Shown piece after piece: positions 56,010 through 63,368 of a stretch of DNA of 64,000 nucleotides (the stretch's first letter is position 1; each line of letters starts with the position of its first letter). The notes beneath the pieces are model-generated. The model made no database searches and had not been told where the DNA came from. It saw only the letters and a list, made by a program, of their open reading frames with translations. This DNA is from Armatimonas rosea (GTDB taxonomy: Bacteria > Armatimonadota > Armatimonadia > Armatimonadales > Armatimonadaceae). The stretch covers positions 372,001-436,000 of the forward strand of contig NZ_JACHGW010000002.1 in assembly GCF_014202505.1 (NCBI RefSeq), given 5' to 3'. A program made the translations under genes and the position numbers.

Positions 56010-56900
56010 ATGAAGCTTGAGCTGACTGTTTTAGGGCTCTGCGCCGTGGGCCTGAGCCTCAACTCCCGGCTCGCCGCTCAGGTGCGCCCCGACCTCGCCG
56101 CCCCGACCGCGATGAGTGTCTCCCAGCAGGAGAAGCTGGAGCAGGTGGCGTCGGCCTCGCTCTTTGGGCAGTTTCGCTCCAATATGTCCGATTTTCTCTG
56201 GCTGAAGGTGGATAAGTACCTCCACCGCGGAGTGGACATGCGTGGCCTGACAAAAGAAGAGAGGGAGCACGACTCCGCCCAGCGTGTCCAAAATGGCACC
56301 GCCGAGGCCGGCAACCGCGAGCACACCGACGAGACCACGGTTGTCCCTACGGCTCGTACGGACTGGCGCGGTGTTCTAGGCGATGTGGAGCGCGATATCA
56401 AGCCCTTTGCGAATATGGGGAGCCACACCCACCGGGACCCACGTGAGGCCCTTCCGCTCTTTCGCCTGATGACCTGGAGCAATCCAAAGTTCATCCAGGG
56501 CTACACCACAGGGGCGGTGATGATGGCGCGGCAGAAGCAGAGCAAGCAACAGGCGCTTGCGTTCCTGGCAGAGGGCCTGCGCAACAACCCCGACAGTGTG
56601 GAGATCGAGGCGACCTTTGCCTTCCTCCTCATGAAGGGGGAGGCGCGGCGCTGGGACGAGGCGGTGGACCATGCGGAGCGGGGGCTGGCAGCGCTCCAAA
56701 AACGGGATCTGCGCACCCTCAGCGACGATGAGCGGGGGGCTTGGCAGGACTGTATCCGCTGGCGGGTGCTCGCCTACCGCAACCTAGGACGCTCGCAGCA
56801 AGCGATCCAAGCGGCACAGGAGGGGCTCCGGCAGTTCCCCGACGATGCGACCTGTACGAAGCTGCTCAAGGACATGGGGCAGTATAAAAAGGCATTATAA
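56010..56900 (+). CDS. TPR-like protein of the ABC operon
   Basis: 296 residues. A hydrophobic N-terminus (MKLELTVLGLCAVGLSLNSRLAAQ) is an anchor or signal. A conserved-looking stretch LFGQFRSNMSDFLWLKVDKYLHRGV at about 50-74 precedes a variable, charged linker, and the C-terminal 150 residues carry TPR-type helices (WDEAVDHAERGLAAL, RSQQAIQAAQEGLRQFP). It seems to be the third member of an ABC/permease/TPR set; role unknown, probably periplasmic. Confidence 0.75.
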   Translation: MKLELTVLGLCAVGLSLNSRLAAQVRPDLAAPTAMSVSQQEKLEQVASASLFGQFRSNMSDFLWLKVDKYLHRGVDMRGLTKEEREHDSAQRVQNGTAEAGNREHTDETTVVPTARTDWRGVLGDVERDIKPFANMGSHTHRDPREALPLFRLMTWSNPKFIQGYTTGAVMMARQKQSKQQALAFLAEGLRNNPDSVEIEATFAFLLMKGEARRWDEAVDHAERGLAALQKRDLRTLSDDERGAWQDCIRWRVLAYRNLGRSQQAIQAAQEGLRQFPDDATCTKLLKDMGQYKKAL

Positions 56901-56917
56901 ATGCAATTGACTTGCAA
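56901..56917 (+). promoter_or_regulatory. TTGCAA box S5 before the MerC-like gene
   Basis: ATGCAA-TTGAC-TTGCAA, hexamers 5 nt apart. The right TTGCAA (56912-56917) is also a possible -35, with TACCTT (56935-56940) 17 nt downstream. Confidence 0.65.
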
Positions 56918-56951
56918 TAAATCAGAGGCCATGGTACCTTTAGCTCCTACC

Positions 56952-57323
56952 ATGACCTCCTCGCCCTCTCTCTTGGATCGCCTCGGTCTTACCGCCTCGC
57001 TTGCCTGCGCGGCGCACTGTGCCCTCATGCCACTCCTGGTAAGCGCTCTGCCCCTCTTTCTCCAAGACGAGCGGCTGGAGTGGGCGCTCGTGGGAAGCTC
57101 CGCGGGTCTGGGAATCAGCTCGCTGGTCCGAGGCTACCGAAGACACCAGAGGCGCTTGGCACTGGTGGTCCTCGCGCTGGGGCTACTCCTGCTGGTGCTG
57201 GGACGGCTCACTGAGGAGGCAGGAGGACAGGGATATCGGGGGGTGGTGCTGGTCGTGCTCGGCGGGCTCGGGGTTGCGCTGGCGCACTTTCTTAATCATC
57301 ACTTGAGCTGCCCACGGTCCTGA
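56952..57323 (+). CDS. MerC-like membrane protein
   Basis: 123 residues from the ATG at 56952. LGLTASLACAAHCALMPLLVSALP carries the C-A-A-H-C motif of the MerC family near 17-21; three to four membrane helices follow, including LVVLALGLLLLVLGRL and VLVVLGGLGVALAHFLNHH. MerC proteins import mercuric or other metal ions; relatives with this motif also occur beside Fur/Zur genes. The C-terminal HFLNHHLSCPRS adds His/Cys ligands. Inner membrane. The upstream TTGCAA box ties it to the metal set. Confidence 0.88.
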   Translation: MTSSPSLLDRLGLTASLACAAHCALMPLLVSALPLFLQDERLEWALVGSSAGLGISSLVRGYRRHQRRLALVVLALGLLLLVLGRLTEEAGGQGYRGVVLVVLGGLGVALAHFLNHHLSCPRS

Positions 57324-57340
57324 GCGGGTATGCTGAGAGA

Positions 57341-58696
57341 ATGAATCGGCGAGCTTTACTTCTGGGGGCTGGGCTGGGCCTCACGGGCCTGGTCACACGC
57401 GGCGCACGGGCGCTTGATCGGAGCGCGGTGGCACCGGGCTACGGTCCCTTGCTCCCCACCCCCGCACGCAACACCGGTGAGGTCGTCCTCGCCCTGCCCG
57501 AGGGGTTTTCCTACACGGTCCTGAGCCGACAGGGGAGCCGCATGACCGATGGACACCTCACCCCCACCCACCACGATGGCATGGCGACATTCTCGGTCGA
57601 GGGGAAGCTGCGTCTGGTGCGCAACCACGAGGTGCCCTACACCCTCGCACGCCCCGGCACGGCGCTGCTGCAGGACGCCCATGCCTACGACCCGAGCGCG
57701 GGCGGGGGAGTGACCACCTTGACGGTCGATCCGACCACGCGTGAGCTTCTCTCCAGCCACCTGAGCCTCGCCGGCACCCACACCAACTGCGCGGGCGGCC
57801 CGACTCCCTGGGGCTCGTGGCTCTCCTGCGAGGAGACCACCCTGGGGGCGGCGCTCGGCAAAGACGAGAAGGGCAAGCCGATCGGGGGCTTTGAGAGAGA
57901 GCACGGCTATATCTTCGAGGTGCCCGCGAGCAACGAAGCCCCCGTGATGCCCGTGCCGCTGAAGGCCATGGGCCGCTTTGTCCACGAGGCGATCGCGGTC
58001 GATCCCGCCACCGGCATTATCTACGAGACCGAGGACCGCAAGACCGCCGGGGTCTACCGCTTTCTGCCCCACAAGCCCGGTCAGCTCCACGAGGGCGGGC
58101 GGCTCCAGATGCTCGTGATCGACGGCAAGCCGCAGGCCGATCTGCGCAAGGGCCAGACAGTCGGCAGGCCGCTTCCCTGTGCCTGGATCGAGATCGACGA
58201 CCCCGACCCGGCGGCGGCGGGGACCAACTCCCTGGCGGTCTTTGAGTCCGGGAAGGCCAAGGGGGGCGCGACTTTTGCCCGCCTGGAGGGCTGCTGGTGG
58301 GGCAATGGCCATGTCTACCTCAATGCCACTATCGGCGGCGACAAGGAGCTAGGCCAGGTCTGGCGCTACACCCCGCAAGGCAGCGAGAAGGGGGAGCTGG
58401 TGCTGCTCTTTGAGTCGAGCGCCAAAGAGGTCCTCTGGAACCCCGATAATCTCTGTGTCACCCCCCGCGGCGGCCTGGTGCTCTGCGAGGATACCTACGG
58501 CGGAGACTGCTACCTGCGCGGCCTGACCAAAAAAGGCGAGATCTTTAGCTTCGCCCACAATGTCTACGCTGGCTACGAAGAGAGCGAGTTCGCGGGGGCC
58601 TGCTTCTCCCCCGATGGCCAGACGCTCTTTGTGAACCTGCAGCTCCCCGGAGTCACGCTGGCGATCTGGGGACCCTGGGAGCGCGGCCCGTTCTAG
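57341..58696 (+). CDS. PhoX-type alkaline phosphatase family (DUF839)
   Basis: 451 residues. Twin-arginine-like NRRALLLGAGLGLTGL at the N-terminus. The body has the PhoX calcium/iron-binding form: HLTPTHHDGMATFSVEGKLRLVRNHEV, HTNCAGGPTPWGSWLSCEETTLG, VHEAIAVDPATGIIYETED, YEESEFAGACFSPDGQTLFVNLQ. PhoX hydrolyses phosphomonoesters in the periplasm with Ca and Fe. TATGCT (57329-57334) lies 6 nt before the ATG. Neighbouring metal genes are interesting given its iron cofactor. Confidence 0.9.
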   Translation: MNRRALLLGAGLGLTGLVTRGARALDRSAVAPGYGPLLPTPARNTGEVVLALPEGFSYTVLSRQGSRMTDGHLTPTHHDGMATFSVEGKLRLVRNHEVPYTLARPGTALLQDAHAYDPSAGGGVTTLTVDPTTRELLSSHLSLAGTHTNCAGGPTPWGSWLSCEETTLGAALGKDEKGKPIGGFEREHGYIFEVPASNEAPVMPVPLKAMGRFVHEAIAVDPATGIIYETEDRKTAGVYRFLPHKPGQLHEGGRLQMLVIDGKPQADLRKGQTVGRPLPCAWIEIDDPDPAAAGTNSLAVFESGKAKGGATFARLEGCWWGNGHVYLNATIGGDKELGQVWRYTPQGSEKGELVLLFESSAKEVLWNPDNLCVTPRGGLVLCEDTYGGDCYLRGLTKKGEIFSFAHNVYAGYEESEFAGACFSPDGQTLFVNLQLPGVTLAIWGPWERGPF

Positions 58697-58717
58697 CCAG
58701 CGTTCTCATTTGTTTTA

Positions 58718-58751
58718 TTGACATCTGATTTCTTTTGCAGTAGAATTGCAA
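58718..58751 (+). promoter_or_regulatory. promoter with TTGCAA box S6
   Basis: TTGACA (58718-58723), 17-nt spacer, TAGAAT (58741-58746), the best consensus promoter in the window. The box TTGCAG-TAGAA-TTGCAA (58735-58751) overlaps the -10. Its right half is in the palindrome AATTGCAATT. Transcribes the small CxxC gene at 58758. Confidence 0.8.
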
Positions 58752-58757
58752 TTGGAT

Positions 58758-59123
58758 ATGATGCGGTCTCTTCGGCGCTACCTGCAGCACCTCACTCTCT
58801 TTCTTGGGGTGATCTTGTCGGTCGTGTACGGCCCGGTTGAGATGCTTCACTCTGCGGCGCACGCGCAGGCCATCGCCACCGCGCAGGTCCACCAGAGGGC
58901 GCAGGGAGCTGCGCCCACCGATACCCTCGCTGCGCCCACGGAGGCGTGTGCTCTCTGTGTGCTTGCGGCCCTCTTGGTTGCTCTGCCGCGGGTAGAGTGC
59001 CTCCTCCACGAGCCCCCGACACAGCCGCGACAGGTCTGCCTGGTCCTCTCCCACCCCGAGAGCCTGCGGCTGGCCGCGCCGTGCTTTCAGCCCCTTCGTG
59101 CCCCGCCTGCCCCCACTTGCTAG
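58758..59123 (+). CDS. small CxxC membrane protein (DUF2946-like), second copy
   Basis: 121 residues from the ATG at 58758 (a second ATG at 58761 is equally placed). One hydrophobic helix near 14-28 (LTLFLGVILSVVYG), HSAAHAQ, then ACALCVLAALL with CxxC, a Pro-rich tail ending PPAPTC. It parallels the gene at 49792 in layout: membrane segment, His/Cys site, variable tail. Preceded by the strong S6 promoter. Possibly a metal-binding or copper-type accessory; not shown. Confidence 0.65.
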   Translation: MMRSLRRYLQHLTLFLGVILSVVYGPVEMLHSAAHAQAIATAQVHQRAQGAAPTDTLAAPTEACALCVLAALLVALPRVECLLHEPPTQPRQVCLVLSHPESLRLAAPCFQPLRAPPAPTC

Positions 59124-59161
59124 ATAGATCGTCGTCGTTTTCTCTAGAAGTGAGGTGTTTT

Positions 59162-60040
59162 ATGTGTTCGTCTGACAGTAGACCCACGCTGCTTGTCGCG
59201 GTTGCGGTCGCCCTGCTGGGGGGCGGGTTGCTCCAGTGGGCAGGTAAAGAGGCAGAGAGAGCCCCCGCTCCCGGCTCCGGTGCGCCCGTGCCACAGCAAG
59301 GGGGAGCTCATATCGAGACCGCCCGCCACTCGGCCAATGTCCAAGCGGCAGGGGACTACCACGTGGAGGCTCAGCTCAGTGCCTTGGGCGAGCTCACGCT
59401 CTATATCTATGGTGCCAAGGAGAAGCAGCTCCTTCCGATCCCCGCAACCCTCGCACGGACAGGGATCGAGGCTGTCACGGTGACCAGCGGCGAGGGAAGC
59501 CAGCCGCTGGTGCTGGCACCACGTCCCCTCTCCACCGACCCGCAGGGGATGTCGTCACGCTTTGTGGGGAGCCTGGGGCGGCCCGTGAAGGCGATGCAGG
59601 TTGGGCTCTCGCTGACCATCCCCCTCTTTGGCCAGACCTACCGGCTCCAGTGGCGACCCGAGTACTTGGTTCCTGGGGCCACCCTCGCGGATGCCTCCCT
59701 GCCTGCCGATGCCTCCCTGCCTGCTGCAGTGGGAGACGCGGAGGCGCAGAGGCTCTTTCTCACGCCGGGAGGGCTCTACACCGCCGCCGATATCGCTGCC
59801 AACGGCCGCCAGACCGCGACCCAGAAGTACGGCAGTCAGATGTCCCAGCACAACGCCCACCCCAAGCCCGGGGAGCGTCTCTGTCCCATCTCGGAGACGG
59901 CGGCAAGCCCCAAGTTCGCCTGGATCATTGGCGGCAAGACCTATCTCTTCTGCTGCCCGCCGTGTATCGAGGAGTTTGTCAAGCGGGCTAAAGAGAAGCC
60001 TGCGTCTATTAAATCGCCAGAAAGCTATACCAAGAAATGA
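59162..60040 (+). CDS. membrane-anchored protein with YHS/TRASH-like metal site
   Basis: 292 residues from the ATG at 59162 with GAGG 6 nt upstream. An N-terminal helix ([15 protein letters not shown]) anchors it. A central domain (about 55-170) of strands [12 protein letters not shown] is followed by a Pro/Ala segment containing a DASLPA tandem repeat. The last 45 residues hold CPISETAA and [16 protein letters not shown], a YHS/TRASH-like C...CCxxC heavy-metal site. Probably a periplasmic metal binder. It overlaps the next prepilin by 4 bp. Confidence 0.75.
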   Translation: MCSSDSRPTLLVAVAVALLGGGLLQWAGKEAERAPAPGSGAPVPQQGGAHIETARHSANVQAAGDYHVEAQLSALGELTLYIYGAKEKQLLPIPATLARTGIEAVTVTSGEGSQPLVLAPRPLSTDPQGMSSRFVGSLGRPVKAMQVGLSLTIPLFGQTYRLQWRPEYLVPGATLADASLPADASLPAAVGDAEAQRLFLTPGGLYTAADIAANGRQTATQKYGSQMSQHNAHPKPGERLCPISETAASPKFAWIIGGKTYLFCCPPCIEEFVKRAKEKPASIKSPESYTKK

Positions 60041-60834
60041 AAAAAGCCTTTACTCTTATTGAGCTTCTCGTCGTCATTGCTATTATCGCCATCTTAGCGG
60101 CCATTCTCTTCCCGGTCTTTGCCCAGGCCCGTGCCAAGGCGCGCCAGACCTCGGACCTGTCGAACCTCAAGCAGCTTGCTCTGGGCTGGCTGATGTACGC
60201 GCAGGACTACGACGAGACCGTGATGCCCTCCGGGCTCCAGACCGCGCTGACGACCGGAGTGCGGGTGCAGTACTGGTACGCGGCGGTCCGCTCCGGCGCG
60301 GCCTTTGGCTCCGCTCCCGACCTAGGGGAGCAGAACGGCCTGCTCTGGCCCTATCTCAAGAACGCCTCGATCCTGGGAGACACCGCGGCCAGTGGGATGC
60401 CCTTTAGCACGCTCTGGGGGAGGGTTCACTACGGCTACAATGTCTGCTACCTGGGCGGCTACGGCACCTTTGCCCACCCCGGCGGCCCACAGCCCGGCTG
60501 GACCCAGAACCCGGCGAGCATGGCCGCTGTCGAGGTGCCCGCCGACACACTGGTCTTTGCCAACAATGGCCTCTGGAACACGGTCGAGAACCGGGTGACC
60601 CTGCACCCCTGGGCCTGGCCACCGTCGAGCCGCGCCGGCGCAACCCCCACGATCCATGCCCGCCACAACCAGAAGGCCAATGTCGCCTTTGCCGATGGGC
60701 ATGCCAAGGCGTTCTCGGTGCAGACCCCTGCGACAATCGCCAATGCCGCCGCGATACGTAGCGCCAACCTCGGCTTTCTCACCCCAGGTGCCGCGATCAA
60801 CGATGCCTTCTACAATGGGCGGGGGACACCGTAG
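60037..60834 (+). CDS. DUF1559-type prepilin
   Basis: 265 residues. [21 protein letters not shown] with Ala at -1; [54 protein letters not shown]. The residue pair SD replaces the usual SC in the NLKQ block. It overlaps the metal-site protein by 4 bp and is 1 bp from the next gene, so it is in the same operon, again coupling a pseudopilin to metal-binding proteins. Confidence 0.9.
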   Translation: MKKAFTLIELLVVIAIIAILAAILFPVFAQARAKARQTSDLSNLKQLALGWLMYAQDYDETVMPSGLQTALTTGVRVQYWYAAVRSGAAFGSAPDLGEQNGLLWPYLKNASILGDTAASGMPFSTLWGRVHYGYNVCYLGGYGTFAHPGGPQPGWTQNPASMAAVEVPADTLVFANNGLWNTVENRVTLHPWAWPPSSRAGATPTIHARHNQKANVAFADGHAKAFSVQTPATIANAAAIRSANLGFLTPGAAINDAFYNGRGTP

Positions 60835-60835
60835 C

Positions 60836-62131
60836 ATGCAAGCAAGCTGGACATCGTTTCGCAATGGGGGGAGCGTCGGGGGCGGCATCAAGCGCCTGCC
60901 CCTGCGCTGGTCACCCACCCAGAGTATCGCCTGGAAGACCGAGCTCCCCGGCTACGGGCAGTCGTCGCCGGTGGTCTGGGGAGGGAGGGTCTTTGTGACA
61001 TCGGTGCAAGGCCCGATGCGCGAGCGCTGCCTGGTGCACGCCTGCGACCTTAAGAGCGGGAAGCTGCTCTGGAGCCGCGCGTTTGCCTCCAGCCTCCCAC
61101 ATGAGATGAGCTACTATGTCAGCCGTGCCGCCCCGACTCCGGTGGTGGACAGCAAGGGAGTCTATGTCTTCTTCGAGAGCGGTGAGCTGGCCGGGCTCGA
61201 CCACGGCGGCAAGACCCTCTGGAGCCGCTCCCTCGTCAAGGAGTACGGGACCCTCACCAATGAGTTTGGGATCGGGCAGTCGCTGGCCCAAAACACCGAC
61301 ACGGTCTTTGTGCTGGTCGACGATCCCGGAGTGGCGTACCTACTTGCCGTGGATAAAAAGACGGGCAAGAACCGCTGGAAGGTGAGCCGGGAGCCGCGCA
61401 AGAGCTGGACGTCGCCGGTGGTGACAAAGCAGGGAGAGAAGGAGCTCCTCCTTGTCAGCGCCAACGGCTTTGTCGAGGGCTTTGATACCAAAGACGGCAC
61501 GCTGCTCTGGTCGGTGGACCGAATCACGGGAAATATCATGCCGTCGGTGTGCGTGGACGGCGACTCGGTCTTTGTGGGGGCAACCCCCGCGCAAGCGCGT
61601 CTCGCGCGGCCCGGGGGGCGGACCGCGGCGGAGTCGAACTGCTGCTTGAGGCTCATTACCAAAGACGGCAAGCCAAGCGCCGAGGTGGTCTGGGAGGGGA
61701 AGAAGGCGACCTGCGACTTTGCGAGCCCACTCGCCTACCGCGGGCTGGTCTACTATGTCACCGCCGCGGGGATCGTGTTTTGCGTGGATGCTAAGACTGG
61801 CAAGGAGCTCTACTCCGAGCGCATCGACAGCCCGTGCTGGGCATCGCCGCTGGCAGTGGGGGAGCATGTCTACTTCTTCGGCAAGAACGGCATCACGACA
61901 ATTATCAAAGCGGGGCCGGTCTTTGAGAAAGTCGCGAGCAACCCGCTCTGGGACACCCAAAACCCACCCAAGACCAAAGAGCCCTTCTCGACCACGCCCA
62001 ACAACCCTGCCAACGCGGGAGCGGCGCGTGCCACCAGCCCCGACTCCCTCGACCCGATCCTCTACGGCTACGCCGCGCTTGAGGGCCAGCTGGTGATCCG
62101 GCTGGGCTCGCACCTCTTCTGCGTGCGCTAG
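60836..62131 (+). CDS. PQQ-like beta-propeller protein
   Basis: 431 residues from the ATG at 60836. Repeated blade turns typical of quinoprotein-like (BamB/PQQ) propellers: HACDLKSGKLLWSRAF, LAVDKKTGKNRWKVS, FDTKDGTLLWSVD and CVDAKTGKELYSE, each with the A-x-D-x-x-T/S-G-x-x-x-W. The N-terminal MQASWTSFRNGGSVGGGIKRLPLRWSP is like the mature start of secreted propellers (WTSFRNG as 'WPSWRGP'), but a signal peptide is absent. Ends overlapping the convergent SRAP gene by 4 bp. It may bind the redox or surface assembly made by this cluster; unproven. Confidence 0.82.
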   Translation: MQASWTSFRNGGSVGGGIKRLPLRWSPTQSIAWKTELPGYGQSSPVVWGGRVFVTSVQGPMRERCLVHACDLKSGKLLWSRAFASSLPHEMSYYVSRAAPTPVVDSKGVYVFFESGELAGLDHGGKTLWSRSLVKEYGTLTNEFGIGQSLAQNTDTVFVLVDDPGVAYLLAVDKKTGKNRWKVSREPRKSWTSPVVTKQGEKELLLVSANGFVEGFDTKDGTLLWSVDRITGNIMPSVCVDGDSVFVGATPAQARLARPGGRTAAESNCCLRLITKDGKPSAEVVWEGKKATCDFASPLAYRGLVYYVTAAGIVFCVDAKTGKELYSERIDSPCWASPLAVGEHVYFFGKNGITTIIKAGPVFEKVASNPLWDTQNPPKTKEPFSTTPNNPANAGAARATSPDSLDPILYGYAALEGQLVIRLGSHLFCVR

Positions 62132-62799
62132 CCGACTGGCACCAGTAGCTCGGCATCGTCGTTTGCCGGCGAGCCGACACGCTTGCTGACAAAGATCGCG
62201 TCCATTTGATCGGCGGGAAAAGGAGAAAACAAAGGCGGGAGGTCGAGGGGCTTGTAGCGCCCCACCTCCAGCCACATCGCCTCGTCGTCGGGGTTTTGCA
62301 GGATCACCGGCATGCGCTCGTGGATTGGGGCGACCAGCGCGTTGGCCTCGGTGGTGAGCACCGTGCAGGTACGCAAGGGCGAGCCATCGGGCGCGTGCCA
62401 CTCTTCGTAGAGGCCCGCGAAGGCAAAGAGCTCGCCGCCGCGCACACGGAAGTGCGTGGGCTGCTTGGTCTTGCGGTCCCACTCGTAGAACCCATCGGCG
62501 GGGATCAGGCACCGGCGGCGGGAGAGGGCGTGCTTGAAGCTGGGCTTCTCCTGCACGGTCTCGCTGCGGGCATTGATGAGCTTGCTGGCGATGGCTGTGT
62601 CTTTCGCCCAGAACGGCACCAGCCCCCAGTGAAGCGGCTCCAGCAGGCGCTCCGCGCGCGGCCCGTGCGCCGTGACCGCCGCGACGGGCTGGGTCGGGGC
62701 GATATTGTAGCGCGCGGTCGGCTCGAACAAGCTCCCCTGAATGTCGAAGCGCGCCATAAGCTCATCGGGGCCGTGGTGCATCGTGAATCGTCCACACAT
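62128..62799 (-). CDS. SRAP/HMCES-family DNA-protein crosslink peptidase (YedK-like)
   Basis: 223 residues from the ATG at 62799, which makes Cys2 the second residue as the family needs (MCGRFTMHHG); TATAAC (62806-62811) lies 6 nt upstream. The catalytic Glu is in GFYEW (near 105) and the His in IHERMPVIL. HMCES/YedK forms a thiazolidine link with abasic sites in single-stranded DNA and so protects replication forks. Cytoplasmic, part of the SOS/repair toolkit. Upstream is element E8. Confidence 0.95.
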   Translation of the reverse strand: MCGRFTMHHGPDELMARFDIQGSLFEPTARYNIAPTQPVAAVTAHGPRAERLLEPLHWGLVPFWAKDTAIASKLINARSETVQEKPSFKHALSRRRCLIPADGFYEWDRKTKQPTHFRVRGGELFAFAGLYEEWHAPDGSPLRTCTVLTTEANALVAPIHERMPVILQNPDDEAMWLEVGRYKPLDLPPLFSPFPADQMDAIFVSKRVGSPANDDAELLVPVG

Positions 62800-62848
62800 A
62801 AGTTTGTTATACCTGATGGTCCCGCCCGTTGGATCGCCCCGGGTAGAT

Positions 62849-62999
62849 CGCCCCCATGAACGGGGGCGTCTTGCTGTCGTCGCAAGCTCCGACACGAAGG
62901 CCTTCGGCCATACCGAATTATGGCCGGAATGGCCTTCGTAGCCAAAGGCTCTCCAGTCCGGCCGTTCTAATCGGCCGGAGCTCCAACGGGCCGGGTTGG
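62849..62999. repeat. multi-hairpin element E8
   Basis: Hairpins CGCCCCC/GGGGGCG (62849-62855/62862-62868), CGAAGGCC.TTCGGCCAT with a near-complement (62895-62911/62920-62938), and CCGGCCG/CGGCCGG (62958-62964/62972-62978). It shares GTCGCAAGCTCCG and the AAGGCCTTCGGCCATA core with element E6. Sits between SRAP and PadR. Confidence 0.7.
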
Positions 63000-63001
63000 C
63001 A

Positions 63002-63022
63002 ATATCTCAAAAATTGAGATAT
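63002..63022 (+). promoter_or_regulatory. PadR-type operator
   Basis: Perfect 9-bp inverted repeat ATATCTCAA (63002-63010) and TTGAGATAT (63014-63022) with a 3-nt spacer, 22 bp before the padR-like start. A related half-site GAGATAACTCAA follows at 63033-63044. Autoregulation is likely. Confidence 0.65.
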
Positions 63023-63044
63023 GATGTTTTTGGAGATAACTCAA

Positions 63045-63368
63045 ATGGCATTTCGTGGGGACACCGAGGCACTTATTCTTGCGACTCTTTCCGGGGGGCC
63101 ACAGCACGGCTATGAGATCACACGGCGGGTCAATGGGCTGGACGGCATGAAGATTCAAGACGGCCAGCTCTACCCGATCCTGCACCGGCTGGAGAGCGAG
63201 GGGATGATCACGGCGGAGTGGGTGCCCCAAGAAGGTAAGCCCGCCCGCAAGGTCTACCGGCTCACGGAGGCGGGGGGGAAGAAACTGGAGGAGAAGCGCA
63301 CGGACTGGGAGACCTTCGCTAGCTCCGTCTCCGCGCTCTTGGCCAAGCCGGAGGTACGCAATGCCTAA
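63045..63368 (+). CDS. PadR-family transcriptional regulator
   Basis: 107 residues from the ATG at 63045, with GGAG (63032-63035) 9 nt upstream. Winged helix: TEALILATLSGGPQHGYEITRRVN, IQDGQLYPILHRLESEGMITAEW, and the closing helix YRLTEAGGKKLEEKRTDW. PadR regulators typically control a linked membrane protein, and the gene overlaps the next by 8 bp. The inverted repeat upstream is its probable operator. Confidence 0.93.
   Translation: MAFRGDTEALILATLSGGPQHGYEITRRVNGLDGMKIQDGQLYPILHRLESEGMITAEWVPQEGKPARKVYRLTEAGGKKLEEKRTDWETFASSVSALLAKPEVRNA

Noticed and set aside
57356-58312. A 318-codon reverse frame across the phoX-like gene
   Set aside because: PhoX motifs are on the plus strand and the reverse product has no support.
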